From Embiotoca jacksoni (Eukaryota > Chordata > Actinopteri > Embiotocidae), in NCBI GenBank assembly GCA_022577435.1, contig JAKOON010000007.1, positions 548,501 through 612,500 of the forward strand: DNA of 64,000 nucleotides, written 5' to 3'. The position numbers and the translations under genes were made by a program. The notes under the pieces were generated by a model. The model was not told where the DNA came from, ran no database searches, and saw only the letters and a list, made by a program, of their open reading frames with translations. Within the stretch, counting starts at the first letter, position 1; each line of letters starts with the position of its first letter. Positions 38,881-52,879 of the stretch are shown here, one piece after another.

Positions 38881-38999
38881 TTGTAGGACGGTTGAAAACG
38901 GGAAGAAATCTGAGGCGCTCAAGAGGGTGATTCATTAAAAAGCCTTTAATCAGTTGAGTTTGTTTACTTACACCTTTTACTTCATCATATTTACCTGAC

Positions 39000-39240
39000 A
39001 GCTGCAATCATTTGGCAGATGAAAGTACACGCACTTTGTCCCACATAGAGGCATTGGTGACAGTTTAACAGTGTAAAAGTAGGTAAAAATCTTTTTCAGA
39101 TCGACTAAAGAAGCACCAGCATCAAAGTAAAATCCTCCTTACAAGGCATTGCATCAGTCAGACAGGAGTAATTTTAATACATTATGTTGCTAATACTTTT
39201 ACTTTTGAACTGGTAATGGGAGTATTTTATAGTCCTCTTT
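39000..39240 (+). repeat. Dispersed repeat (AATACTTTTACTTTTG type)
   Basis: Blocks GTAAAAGTA, CAAAGTAAAATCCTCC, TGTTGCTAATACTTTTACTT and GGAGTATTTTATAG occur in the order of a familiar teleost repeat. Confidence 0.5.
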
Positions 39241-39908
39241 TCCATCGCAGAAGATAAAACTATTTCAAAGCACAAACCTATCGCTGGTTTTGGTTTCTAT
39301 GATGAGAAAACACAAATCATTAGCGTCATCCTTACATTTTCTGCACATTAATGTTTTCTGGTGCCAGACAATAAACCGTATTTCACCTCGGTGACTCTGT
39401 TGACCTTTGAACTGCTGCCAAAATAGGATTTCATAAAAAAGCACGATCCCCCGTTTTGACATAAACTGCCTGGATTTAGGGTTGGAGATAAAAAAAATTT
39501 CAAGTGCTGTCATCCTGAGGGCCCCCCCCATCACTCTATTTTACAGACTCCGGTGTTCATTAAGCTTCCTCGTACTGTTTTAATGAAAAGTGTTTCACAT
39601 AAGCTCCCCCTGTTTTACAGAATATACCGTCTTTCTTTAAATCCCCCTTGTTCAGTTTTGCAGTAGAGGGTTAGTTAACCTTCCTCACAGTGTTTCACTC
39701 ACACTGACTTCACTTCGGCTCCCCACTGCGACGCACTTGCTGTTTCTATGATTTTAAAATTATTTGTCTCTGTGCCCTTCCTACCCACGTTTTTTTTTAA
39801 AGATTTTCCTGAAACCCAACCTTTTTACAAAATAAGGTTTTCTGCTCTAACTCAATATACTTAATTTTGTCAGTCGACCGATATTTGGCTCAGGTCTACA
39901 ACCACCTT

Positions 39909-39914
39909 AAAAAA

Positions 39915-39971
<57 letters not shown>
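39909..39971 (+). repeat. Poly-A followed by (AT)n
   Basis: About 24 A's run straight into about 40 bases of AT. Confidence 0.97.
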
Positions 39972-39974
<3 letters not shown>

Positions 39975-40859
39975 GAGCATTTATTTCACAAAGAGCAGAG
40001 TTGACAGCGGCGTGTCTTTTGTCGTGTCTCCATTAGCTCTGCTCGGCCCAGCGGGGTTCGACCATAAGTGATATGGTTTAGTTTGTGTCTTTGTTGAAAA
40101 GTCTCCCACCCAGACAACAGAGGAATCTAAAACAAAATAACAAGCGCATTACCATGTGCATGAACAGCATTTAGCTTCAGCGTTTCTCAACAATAACACA
40201 AAATGGGACTCGGTAGTTTAATCGCTCTACTCCAAACAAGGTATTTTGTAAATTAAATAAGTACTTAGCACTGTGAGCTAATAAAGCTAAATGTTGCTCC
40301 CAAACTTTTCCATTATATCCATGAAAAGTTTTTTTTTTTTTTTTTTTTTTTTAGAATTGGTGATCATTAATCCTCCAAATTTGAGCTTTTCAAGCAGCTT
40401 TTTGGCCAGAGTCTCGCCAAATTTTGTGAAACGCGGCTGGCCGAGCCGTGGACCGGCCAGGTTTGGCCCGGATCTAAAGACAGAGGGGAAGCTGGATCGG
40501 AGCCAAAGCAGGCCGGAGAAAAAGCGAAAGCCTGGCCAGTGGACACGAGCCATATGAATCCTCTGGCTGAAGCTGAACCCCCCCCCCCCCACCCCCACTG
40601 AGGAGGCTCACAGTCTTGTACAGCAGGAAGCGTTAGAAGCTTTACTTTTATTCTTACTGGTAGGGTAAAAAAAAATTAAATGCCGCATATTTACAGGGAA
40701 AAAGAAGCCTCCACTGTTCTTCTTTCTTTTTTTTTTTTTTTGCAATATCCCATTAGCCTTTTTTGTGTTTTATCTCAGCCCGTCTCTCTTCATATCCACC
40801 TCCCTCTCGCTGCGTGTCTTCCATCCTCTCTGCCGCTGCGCGCTTGACAGACAATGTCC

Positions 40860-41130
40860 TGCCTTCATTTACGCCCGCGGACTCTCTGACGAACCACGTG
40901 GCGTGACGATGTTTGTTGTCAAACGCTTACAAATCAGGCTGACTCCGAGGGGTACCGAGGTGAACCGGCACGGTCGCGGCCGTGACGGCCGTCAGCGCGA
41001 TAAGGCCTCTATTGATTCAAACGGATCGCACCCAATCTGAGGGGGATTTATCAATGTGTCAATTGCCCACTAGCCAACCACAAATCACCAGCGGTGGCCG
41101 GGGGGCCCTCGGGGAGATTTGCTTGGAAAA
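40860..41130. promoter_or_regulatory. CpG-dense unique block, candidate regulatory element
   Basis: High CpG for an intron (CGCGGCCGTGACGGCCGTCA, GCGCGATAAGG) plus CTATTGATTCAAA and TATCAATGTGTCAATTG. No open frame, no repeat match I recognise. Confidence 0.25.
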
Positions 41131-42258
41131 TCCAGAGGATCCTCAGTAAATAGCAACAGAGCTGAGGGTTAAACCCCTCGCGTAAAGAAATGTCCATGCA
41201 AGTTTTACTGTCTATGAAAACACTCAACAATACCCCTCCCCCCCCCCCCCCCCCCCGAGAATACTGCATGTACACACTACTCATATGTACATGTACAACA
41301 CCTCGATATTTATTGACTTGTGTAGTAAAATATTGATATATTTACACAAAATGCAGCCATGTAAGAGAAGTCTAGTTTTCTCTCCCTCTCTTTGTAGGAG
41401 TCCATCGACCGCTAATGTCTCGATGTTTTTAACATGAGCCATTTTCCCAAGCAAAGCTTTTGTTGGTCTGCATCTCTTCGTTTGTTGTTTCCAGCCTCTT
41501 GTGGCAGAAAAGCCTCCAAGAGTGTAGGCGTGTCTGGGGCCTGACCTTGGAGAATTACCAATGTCTGAAACCCCATTGAGCTCCTGAATAGCATGCAGAG
41601 CAGCTGACTGGTGGGCTGAAAAAAAAAGTTTTTCCCTGTTGTCAAAGATTCAAACAGCTCCAGGTTATACCAAGGAGCACGGCGACTTAACAAAAGCGAC
41701 TCTGTTGATGTCTGGAGATAATCTTCAGAAAGTTGGCGTTTGTTTTTCACTGGATGATGAAGGCCCTTTGACAAATAAAGCATTTTTAAATGGAAGTTGA
41801 ATTGCAAACTCGTTTTTAACAGGAAGTCACGATTCAGGTGCGTTTTGTGGTAGCACCTTGTACAGAGGACGCGATCTCCCACATAAATTCCAGTTTCTGC
41901 ATGAAATATCCATAATACTGCCAATAGAATTATATCAATTAGTCAACCGGCAGATACTTTATTGAACAAGTTTGATAATTGTTGTTTAACAAGTTGTTTA
42001 ACAAGCAAAAAAAACCACATACATTTTCGCTGGACTAACTGCTGTTTTAAATCACTTTGAAGCCATTTTAAGGCTCCAGGACATTTTGATACTTTTGTCT
42101 ATTTGCAGATCAAACAAATAAGTCAGTCACTTAAAAAAGTAGGAGCCTTTTTTTTTTTTTTTTACAAGGAGGCCGCGAGCGCAAGACTGACAATGCACAC
42201 ATGGCACTTTTAATAGTCTTATTTATTGGATTTTATTCTACCAAAAATACTGTCTTGG

Positions 42259-42499
42259 ATCTCTATGCTGTCCTTTTCTCTCTCTGCTCACCCCAACCGG
42301 TCGAGGCAGATAGCCGCCCACCTCCGAGTCTGGTTCTGTTGGAGGTTTCTTCCTGTTAAAAGGGAGTTTTTCCTTCCCTCTTTTGGACAATTATTGAATT
42401 GTTGGGTTCCCCTGTATAATGTTGTAAAGTTCTGCTGTGTGTTACGTGACATGAAATAACCTGCATTGTAAACTGGCGCTATATAAATTTAATTGAATA
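42259..42499 (+). mobile_element. L2 3'-end fragment, second copy
   Basis: This segment matches the 3' UTR of the L2 at 37957-38273: the same CTATGCTGTCC start, a GGTTCTGTTGGAGGTTTCTTCC block, and a GGCGCTATATAAATTTAATTGAAT-type end. It is a deeply 5'-truncated copy with an internal deletion after GGGAGTTTTTCC. Confidence 0.88.
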
Positions 42500-42720
<221 letters not shown>

Positions 42721-43964
42721 AAGAACGATATCATTCTTAGGCATAAAATAATTAAAAGAAATTGGAACGACTCTGCACTTGATGCTGTTGCAATGAAACA
42801 ACAGCATATAAAGGCTGACTTGGATGGTTAATTTTATGCTTTTGTCATTACTGCAGTAGAAATTTGGTGTTAAAATAAATCTAAACTCATGGGGGTCCCC
42901 GAGAAAAAAAAAACACTTTAGCGCACAGCCACTGTATCTATTAAAGGTCCTTAGAATGACAAAGTGGAGGAAACTCTCCTTTAGACTGCATAAACAACAG
43001 CACTTTAATCATGTCAAGATCCAGTGCACACTAATGTTTGATATCAATGCAGGTTTTTTTTTTTATCCTCTCGGGTTCTTAAGTGTCTTTATATAATGCA
43101 GACTTAACATGTTGCTGCATTTGGCCGCCGCGCAGCCAACAGCCAAGCATTATGCAAATGAAGAGAAATGAATGCAGTGGGAGAAAAAGTCATTGCCCTT
43201 GAACAGCCGCTGCATATTCCCCAGGAATGAACTTGTTTCCTGTAAATGAAGTCCGTGAAGAAGTTCCCTGTTTAATTGCATGTCTGCCAATTTACTTAGG
43301 AATCCTTCCCCATTCTCTCTCTATCGGTCTTTTTAGTGTCAAACATGACAAGCAGCGGTCAGAGAGCTGGTTCAGATACCGCTGATTGGGTTTCAGTGTG
43401 AGGAGGATTTCAGGCCGGGAGTTTGTTTGTTTGCCGTTTTCCAGCCGGAAACGTGAACGAAGAGCAGCGTGGACGACGACGACGACGACAGCAGAGCGCG
43501 TCGGACGCTGCCGGGCTTTCACTCGGAGGGCTGCGGGGATCGCATTCACACAGGTGCAATATTATGGCTCTCTTATGCTGAAGCGCCCTCGGTTAAAACT
43601 TACACTGACTTATTAACGCCATGAAGCTAAATTCTTAAACAGGGACTTCAGTACAAAGCAGCGCAGAAATCAGAGCTGACATTAAAATCAGGCGATCAAC
43701 TAGTTTAACAAACATTCAGGTTTCAGAGATGATAGAAGTGGTTTCCATCTCATTTACCTTTTCAGCAAATTTGATAAATTCTGGAGGCCAGGAGAGTTAA
43801 AAAAAAAAAAACATCCGGTATATTACAAGAAAATAAAAATAACAATAAAAACAGTTCTATGATCGAGGAAGATATTTCGGATTCTTTCCTAATTGTCTGA
43901 CGGCCTATCGGATTTACCTTGTGACCTCTTTGAGGGTTGCAAGCCACGGCTTGGAAACCACTGG

Positions 43965-44095
43965 ATTAACTGATTTCCCATTTTCTATAATTATAAACTG
44001 AATTTCTTTGGTTTGGACTATTAGTCGGATTGAAAATATCACTCCGAGACCACTGATGGTTACTCATAAAACGTACAATTATTAGTTGCAGGTCT
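43965..44095 (-). repeat. GCTGCAACTAA-type repeat, partial
   Basis: ATTTCTTTGGTTTGGACTAT, TAGTCGGATTGAAAATATCA and the end ACAATTATTAGTTGCAGG match the family in reverse. Confidence 0.6.
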
Positions 44096-47000
44096 ACACA
44101 TAAATGCAACTAAAACAAGAAAAACTGAAATGTGTACAAGTTCACTGAAAACTCAAACAGCTTTAAAAGTGTTTCACCTCAGCGGAGACAAAGAAAAATA
44201 CGTCAATATCACCAGCACAGACAGAAGAATGAGGCACCATCTAAAGTCACAGCAAACATCAATACGGATGAAAACGCTTCAAAGCAACAACAAGATGCAT
44301 GAATGACAAAGCGGGGAAATAAAATTATTTACCGGACCCTGGAGAAATTAAAATCAAAAAGGAAAGTGAGGATGCGGATTCCGTCTAACTATTTTACCCG
44401 TGAAGCTTGTATTTCCCTCTGCTGCTGCTAATTAGACCAATAAACAATCAACACGGCACACTTCCTCCGATTGCCGGGGCAACAAGCTTGATCAATACCG
44501 GATTTCATCAAAACCCACTGATATTGTTTAGTTTGTAAATGCGCTCTGTTGTAAGTGTTGCTGTGGTTTCTTTGAATGCACCCTCACCTGTTGCTTGTTA
44601 AACTGATGAAAGAGACCTCATCGACTGAAAAGAGAGCCTTAAAGAACACAACCAGGGGTTAGACCACCTGCTGAGACACTGAATACTCAGAAACACAAGG
44701 TGTTTTTTTGGGCTTCACATTTAAAAAAACAAAACAAAACAACAACAACATGTTTTGTGGGAAATTTCAGCTTTATACATTTTTTAAAATAGATTTTAAA
44801 TTTTGTAGATGCTTTCATCTGAAATGAGCCAATAAAAGATAAATAGGAGATGATAAATCAATTCAGTTTTGATTTACTTCATCAGTAAATTAGAGGTAAA
44901 GGAAAGTGTAAAGTGTTATATTTCCTTTTAAATTAAATTGTTTACTTCTTACCCATCTGTATTATTTAGATTTTGGACTAATTTGTGAAACTTTTACAGT
45001 CTTTTGAAGGTTTTATAGTCCCCAGTATATCAAATTGTTAAAGACAGCTTAACATTTGTGGACCAAAAAAAAAAATCATACAGCACATAAAAATCATATC
45101 AATGTCTGTGTTAACAATATACATACGTGATCAATGTGTAACTTAAACTCGACCACACACGTTTGAATTTTGATGCGTCTGACTGGCTGTGCAGTGCACC
45201 TATAAATACCAATTACTGTTCTTTATTGTGTTAAAGCCTGTTTCAGGCTGAGCTCATGTCATCCTTCAAGCAAGAACGACAGTGAATGTGACTCCGTCGA
45301 ATTAGAAATGAGCCTGATGTTCTTCGGCTGAGAGTATAATCTGTAACAGTCACTCGAGAACCAACATTTTCTGGGTGCCGGCATAAAGGTAATGATGAAT
45401 TTCCTGAAAGTTAAATCCCCCAGAGGTCACGATCAATAGACTTAAGAGGTGTGCGTCTTGCTCGGCGGCACTGCAGCAGGACACACGCAGGGCTATACAT
45501 GCGCAATGTTTGAGCGCAGAGTTTGTGGGCGACTGAAGGATGTTCGCTTCATATTCATGCCCGGAAGATACTGAAGAGAAGCCTGCACGCTCAGCAAGTG
45601 TTCTCCGACTAAATATGCATAAAAAAAATAAGTAAATGAAAACAGTCTGTGGTCCATCGCCTACTTATGCAGAATAATTCATTCAAGTTCATCTCAGGGA
45701 AAAAAAAAAAAAAAAAAAAACTGCATTAGAGTCAAACAGCTAATCAGCAAAATGACGAAACGCGCAGAAAGCAGCGGAGAGCGGATCCGAGGCTGCTGGT
45801 GTAGCGACCCCCCCCCCCCTCCCTATCCCCCGAGTACAGTGTGTGCCTCCCTGTGTGTACCGTGGAACTTTTTTTTTATTTTATTTTTTATTCTCAGCAA
45901 TGAAATATTCAAAGGTTGAATATTTTTCAGTACAGCAGTATTAAAGGACTAAAGTAAATCTGCTTTGACCGGCTAATTGAAAGGCTGCATGGAAATGAAG
46001 ACCGCCGTCCTGTTAGGTCGATGAAGGCTGCAAAGACGACCACGGGTTCAGACAGAAGAGAGTGAACATGAAACAGGTGGAAATTCAACTCAAAGTGGGA
46101 TTATCTTTTGGTTCCTTACCTCAACGGTTTATCACTACTTTTAAGTTTAAGTTAAGTTTTCAGTCCGTTTTTAGACTCGACTAGAAGTTTTTAAGAGTAG
46201 AAGAGTTGGTCCTCCACTTTTGGTTATTTTTGCTACGATTGCCTGAATTGTCATGAAATTCTGTCTATGAAATCTTTATTCATACTTCCCCTGGTGAGTC
46301 TGAAATTTCCCTTTGGTCAAAGTTGTACCCTTACAAAATAACCACACGAATACCACATGTGCTAAAACTCGTGACTGTGCACATGTCAAACATGTCTTTT
46401 TTTTTTTTTCCCATTGGGGAACATGTTTTACTGGTACATGTTCATGGTGTAATGTGAGACGCTCGTGCCGATTCCCATATGAAAACGTTTCCACGTATTT
46501 TCCCAGCGTTATCATGTGCTGCAACATGTGTTAAACATGTTTTCATGCAATGCGATGTGTGGAAAACATGCGGGGGGGGGGGGGGGGGGAATCCAGTGGG
46601 GGTTTTTTTTCTGTAAGGCTTAATTTGTCCACTTTTACGTCGGTTTATGTCCAAGTTCCAGCAATCTGAAGGACATTTCCATGAGCTTATTTGGTCAGTA
46701 GATAGCATGCTTGACACCCTACGCACATGTGAACGCCAGGATGTTAGCGCAGCGAGCTAATCTTAACGTTTAGCCCACAGCAGACCTGTGCGGCCTCACA
46801 AAGTCGCCAGCATCGCACGCATTTATAATCGAACCCACAACTGACAACATGCATTAGAAAATGAGACGGACATTAGCTGAATGGATTTTATCATCATTTT
46901 TAAACTGGTCTTTGAAATGGTCTTGCAATTCAAAACTGAATAATAAAAAAAAAATGCTCTCAAATAGCTCAGCTTTCATAGCTTTCATATCTCAGGATGC

Positions 47001-47643
47001 AAAACTATGTTTTATAAAAGCGAAAAACAACCTCCAGGGACGGTGTCAGCGTTGTCATTCAAAGACCCGTCCAACAGGACACAAAAAGCTGCTCCGACGC
47101 GAGATTTCAACCTGTGAACTTTCGGTTTTCGGGACGGACTCCCGAACCACGTCGGACATGGAGAGAACAACAGGACATGGACTGACCGCAGGCCCGTCTG
47201 TCCTCTCTGTTATCTGAGCGACAGTGCAGCCTGGAAGGAACCATGGGAAAGGGCCAGGAAAAAGGTGGGTCTATTGTCCGAGCATCCTGCTGGACGTGAC
47301 TGCTGCTCGCGATTTGACCAGGAGGTCTTTTCTTCTCTTCGTATGACTTTTGTGGGAACATCCCACGTACAGTTTGACACGACCGGAGACTATTGTGTGC
47401 ATCGGTGATATCAAATACTGGGAGAGATTACATCAAAACCTTTGTATCTTTTTAATGTCTGTCCGGTATAAACGAATAGTTTTAACATCTGCCTTTATAT
47501 AATTATATGTGTACATTTAAAGGCATCATAAGAACTATTAGTTATCACAGTAAAATTATGCCTCGTGGACATTTTAATTGGAAATTATGAATTTATGAAA
47601 AACCACAACAAGCAGCAGGATAAAATACTATAATTAAGTCAAT

Positions 47644-47751
<108 letters not shown>

Positions 47752-50502
47752 GTCAGGATCCTGAAGTTGCACCAGTTTATGCCACTTCTGAAATGATATC
47801 CTACAAATTTAATCCTATTGCGTCGACACTGATGGGAAAAACAGAGCTTATAACAAAGATGATTGTCAGATTTGAAATAAATATTTCATTTCCCGAGGCT
47901 TGTTCTAAAATAGTTCGAACTCGATTCACTGGAGGTTTTTCAAGGAAAGAACCGGAGGGAGACTTCGACCACAGCTCAGTCTGAAGGTCAGCTTCGGCTC
48001 GGTGTTTTCAGAAGAGTAAAAAAAAGTTTGCTGAGTGTCCAGCTCGGTTGAGGACGTACGAGTTGTGTTTCTGACATCATTTGTTTCATTTCTATTGTTT
48101 TTACAGCAGTTCATTTGCATATGAGATTTGATTTCACATCTTTTTGCTTGTTTCCCCGGGCCTGTCTTCAGGTATTTAACGTACGGTGTTTTAAATCTTC
48201 AATATTGATATTATTAAACCAGAAGTAACTTTTGTTGTTGTTGTTGTTTTTGGCTACTTGGTAGCAGCAGAAACAAGCTGTGAACACACGGACACGTCAT
48301 AACATTTTAGGTTCTTATGGTGAACCTAGTTCATATCCAGCAGGTTTGGACTGACATTACTATTTAGTTAGAGAGGTACTTCTGGCCACCTAATGAATGG
48401 GAAGCCAAATATTAGCTCTCTTTTTGCTCTGTTTTTGGTCACCACCAACTTCTGAGGGAAACGGGGACGTTTTGCCTCGCCTCAGCGTGGAAAAAAAAGG
48501 ACGCATGTACGACAAGGGGTCGAAGAAGGAGGTCATGTGACAAAGTACAAAGAGTGAGAAAGTCCACATAGGGAGGAGGTATGCTGGTGGTTGGAAGGAA
48601 CAAACACGGGATTTAGACAACGGCTGTTTGGGAGAAAGCCGAAGTCAGCAGATTATTGCTTTTTTTTTTTAAAAAGTAATATAAGCAAGTTACTTATGTA
48701 ATGTAATGTATTTAACTTACATGATGCATGTAGTATGACTTGTCGAAAATGACTTATTTTAACCCAAACTAGACTCTTTTTTTCCCCCCGAACCCTAAAC
48801 ACGAGATTTGTGGTGGCTGAACCGGTAGTGCAGCTCACTTCTCACGCCAAGGCGAGCCAAAACGTGACACTGACACGGTATCCTGTGGTAAACGGGTGTA
48901 TTACACACTTTGCTGTGATACTGTACTGACAAAAATAGTACAGCGGCAGTCCAGATAACTAGACAATGAGCTGAAATTCCCTATAAAGCTCCGTACAGCT
49001 GAGCGGAGCAGCAGATTCAGTTGATAATTCTCTGTAGGTTCATCAGATTGTCAAGGGATACATTGTTAGTCTAGAAATGTTGATTATAGCTGCTGTAAAG
49101 CTATAATTTAATGGCTAGACAGGTTCATTAGCAGCACTAATGTCTTCATGGGATATATTAGGTTCTGTATACTGCAGTTGTGTTGGGTTTTTTTTCTCCC
49201 TCACATATGTTGTGTCCTCTGACCTGAATGACTTGCATCTCTTTTATTGTCACGTTATGAACAGACATGAATCACGCTCTCCCATATTTTAGAATAAGAC
49301 CGAGCAGTGAATTTTAACATCTTTCTGTCTCTGTTCACTGTTTTCCCACCAAAGAGTGGCTTTCTAAGGACTAAAAATGATAAACAGTCAAAAGGCATTC
49401 AGCGCTCTGACCTCCAGTTTTCTGAGGATAAGGTTACGGTTTCCCTTCAAAACTATCAGCCCATCCGCTCACCTTTTAGCAGCACCACTCTTTAATTTAG
49501 CGAGGGGGAGGGGGGGGGATGTTGGCAGGGAGTTAACTAAGGCAAGCAGAAGCTAATGCGATTCAGCCCTTTCAGTCACCGGCAGCATTATGAAAATATA
49601 AAATGTTTTTTTTTTTTTTTAATGCAAGAGCTCCGAGCAACGTTTTACAGGTCCACAAAAGCAGATGTCTGTTCTTTGTCAATAAGGCTGTGAATCATAA
49701 TAACAACACATATTAGAGATTCGGTTGATACAGAAATAAATAATAATGCTGTTTATCCAGTCAAGCCGAGTAAATAACAAATGCTGTAAACTTATTTTGA
49801 GCTTTTTTTTTTCTACATTGTTTTGTTGTTTTATCTGTGGGAGGGAGCCTGAATTGCAGAGTATTGTCATCAGCGTTAATCTAAGTAAAAATGTTCTCTA
49901 ATTCGCAAAGTATTTAATAATGGAAAGATTTAAAAAATCAACACTGTCCAATCAATACTTACATCTTAAGATTTCCAGCATCACTGAGGGCTGTTTGTAA
50001 CTGCAAAAAAGAACAAACATCTGCAGTATAAGAAGAGATAATGTCCACTGAACATATTCCTAAGAACTAATTTTAAAGCCCATTTTAATCGTTCACTTTA
50101 ACTTAATTTTAAAAAGTGATGAAAATGTCTGTTGTGACACATTTTGAAGGCTTTCAGTGAAACCTACGCTGGTTTGTTTTCCCTGATGGTAGATAAATCC
50201 AGCAGCAATGGTTCAGATAAGGGCAACATGATGTTCAACACCTTTCTGGTAATTACTCAGCCAATTTCACACACATTCACTGCAAAAATAATGTATGCGT
50301 TAGTAACTATGTGTACATGTTGGGAAACTGTACTCCTCCCAAAAGAAGCTGAGATGTTTTGCAGAAGTTTGGGCATAAACTGGCAGAAAGTCTGTGACGC
50401 GTTGACGTTACTGTGTGTGAAATTATATTTTCATACCAATGGTGTGTTACAGTTAATGAAAAAAATATCTGCACGTGCTCGTTTAGATCAAACTTCAGAT
50501 TA

Positions 50503-50845
50503 GGGCTGCAAGTAAAAATTATTTTCATTTGAAAAATAGAACTGCCAACTATTTTCTTAATCAATCAATTACTCGTTTGGTTTATGCAAGGTGGGAAAAT
50601 AGTGAAAAATACTGATAACAATTTTCTAAAGGCTTTTTTTTTTTTTTTTGTCCAACCAATACTGTAAAATCCAAACACACACGCACATAAATCCAAGAAA
50701 ACGAAAAGAAACAGCAAATTCTCATAAATGGCAAGACGTAGAGTGGGACATTTATGTTTGAACATAACTTGGACAATTAACTGATGATCAAAACAGTTCA
50801 CAATTATTTTTCTGTCAATCATGGATTCATGTTTTCAGCTGTAGT
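50503..50845 (+). repeat. GCTGCAACTAA-type repeat, near-complete copy
   Basis: It starts AGGGCTGCAAGTAAAAATTA, has TTTTCATTTG, AATAGTGAAAAATACTG, a T-run and GTCCAACCAATACTG, and ends CTGATGATCAAAACAGTTCA then CAGCTGTAG. The ends are loosely inverted, as in other copies of the family. Confidence 0.7.
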
Positions 50846-51619
50846 TTCGATATCACTCCAAAAGAAAACTACAGCATTAGCATGGAAGTGATCAGTTACT
50901 CACTGGTTTCTATTTTAAGCTGAGATTCTCTTCATTTCTGTTGTTTTTAACGTTGAATGTGGCATGAAAATACTTTTCGAAGACGAACGACTCGAAGAGT
51001 TGAAACTTCTGACTGAAGCATTTATTGGTCGATCAACAGAAAACTCATCAATTTTAGCAAAGAGTGAATTTTCTTTTGTGTGCAAAACTAACGAAAACTT
51101 TCTGGTTCCTGCTTCTCGTCTTTACTAAATCAAACATCTTGTGGACCAAGTTTGAAGATCTCACCTCTTCACTATTTTCTAACATTTTACAGACCATACG
51201 AGGAAATAAGCCTCAGAGCGAAATGGAAATAATGACTAATTGCAGTTTGTGAGTTTTGTGAAGTGAGAACTTCACATGAAGGTAGACATTTTTTTTTTTT
51301 TTTTTTTTTTTTTCCACGAACATAAAAACCTCCCGGTGCGTTCTCGAGGTCTTGGTGGCTCATCTTTTAATCCCTCCCTGTGAACCTTCGCAGCTCGGTG
51401 CCAACTTGACCTCTACATCATAAGCCTATTCATGTCAATCTGACATCCGTCGCGCTGATGGGAACAGATCCACTTTGCTCCTGACAGGAACAAGGGATTT
51501 GGACCATAATGAACACTCCACTTCCCGCAGTTCCACGGTGGAGCCAATGAGTCAGGTCTGCGGTGCCGGTTTTTGAATAATGAGAATGAAGACTAACTAT
51601 GTGCAACAGACACAAGAAT

Positions 51620-51960
51620 CCAATGAATGGCCTGCCAATCACTGCTGCTGATTGCGTGTCTATCTGCTGAAGAGGAGTGCGACCATTAGACCGCACTGTC
51701 AGCGGCGGCGGCGGAGAGGTCTCTCCGTGCGGCCCTGTGGGTATTATTACGGCGCCTCCATTAAAAATGCTTTTGTTTTCCTCCTGTTTCACCCTCTGTG
51801 TTGGTAGTTTTACTTACAGTGTTATTCTGTGTCCCCCCCGCTCTGAGCCGCTGAATATTAATGTCCTCTATGCTAATGGCCGTACACCAGCTGAGGTCGC
51901 CCAAGCTCCTCCTCTGAATGTTAATCTGCCTGCCTCATTTGCATACGCTTAACTGTCAAA
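51620..51960. promoter_or_regulatory. Candidate conserved enhancer in intron 1
   Basis: Unique, balanced-composition block with CpGs and homeodomain/POU-like words (CATTAAAAATGC, GAATATTAATG, ATGCTAATGG, GTTAATC, TCATTTGCATAC). It stands out from the AT-rich intron. Enhancer role is inference only. Confidence 0.25.
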
Positions 51961-52879
51961 TTCCCCCACAAATCATTGCAGCTTGCCCCCCCCCCCCCCG
52001 CCCCCCCCGCCCCCCCTCCTCGTCCACCCCTCCTCTATCCCCGCCCCCTCCCGAGCGACAGCACAGAAACAATGTGGTCGCACCGTATGCGTGGCATCAA
52101 ATCCACATCAAAGCCTGTTTAGATTGCCGGGTCACAGCAGGTTCACGTTGTGTAAAATGAAGGTAATGGGATAGCAGTCAGCCCCGGCGCAGAAACACAG
52201 CCGGGCAGGTAATAAGTATGAATGGAGCGGGTAATAAGGTTGGGATGGAAACAGGACCCCGAGTCATCACAGGAGCAGGACTGTTTTAGCTGCGGCACAG
52301 TTATCGGTTCAAAGGTGAGCGGATGATCCCAGACAAAAACACACGCAGCACCGCAGTAGCGTCGTTAGCACAATTTTTTTTATTCCTCCTTATTTCCATG
52401 AGTGCAAAGCAGGTGAAGGGGTTGAAGAAAAAAAACAACAACAACAAAAAAACTGTCTGGATTTTAAAGGAGGAGTCTCACCAAGAAATAAAAGCATTAT
52501 TTTAACGAGCCCGAATGCTGACAGCGTGAAGGCATGTCACAGTATTAACATCATGAAGAGGAGGGATGAGTCCTTGTTTGTGCCTCAGCGTATGTTTTGA
52601 TTGTTGCTGTACATAGATGTATGCATGTTTGTTGAAGAAAATGTCCAATAAAATATAGTGACATCATCAAAGTCAGTGTTTAATATCATAATTCACTTAT
52701 AAAGGGGGGCATTTTTGACATCAGAAAAAAAAAATCACTTTATATAATCGTAAACTTCATAAAACTGAGGTTTCAACACGTCACTTTGAGCTCTCGGAAC
52801 TTGTTTTTGTGGAAAACAAATTAAACCTTTTCTGTATTTTTTTGTCATTTTTTTTTTCAACCAAAAACATCACTTGTTA

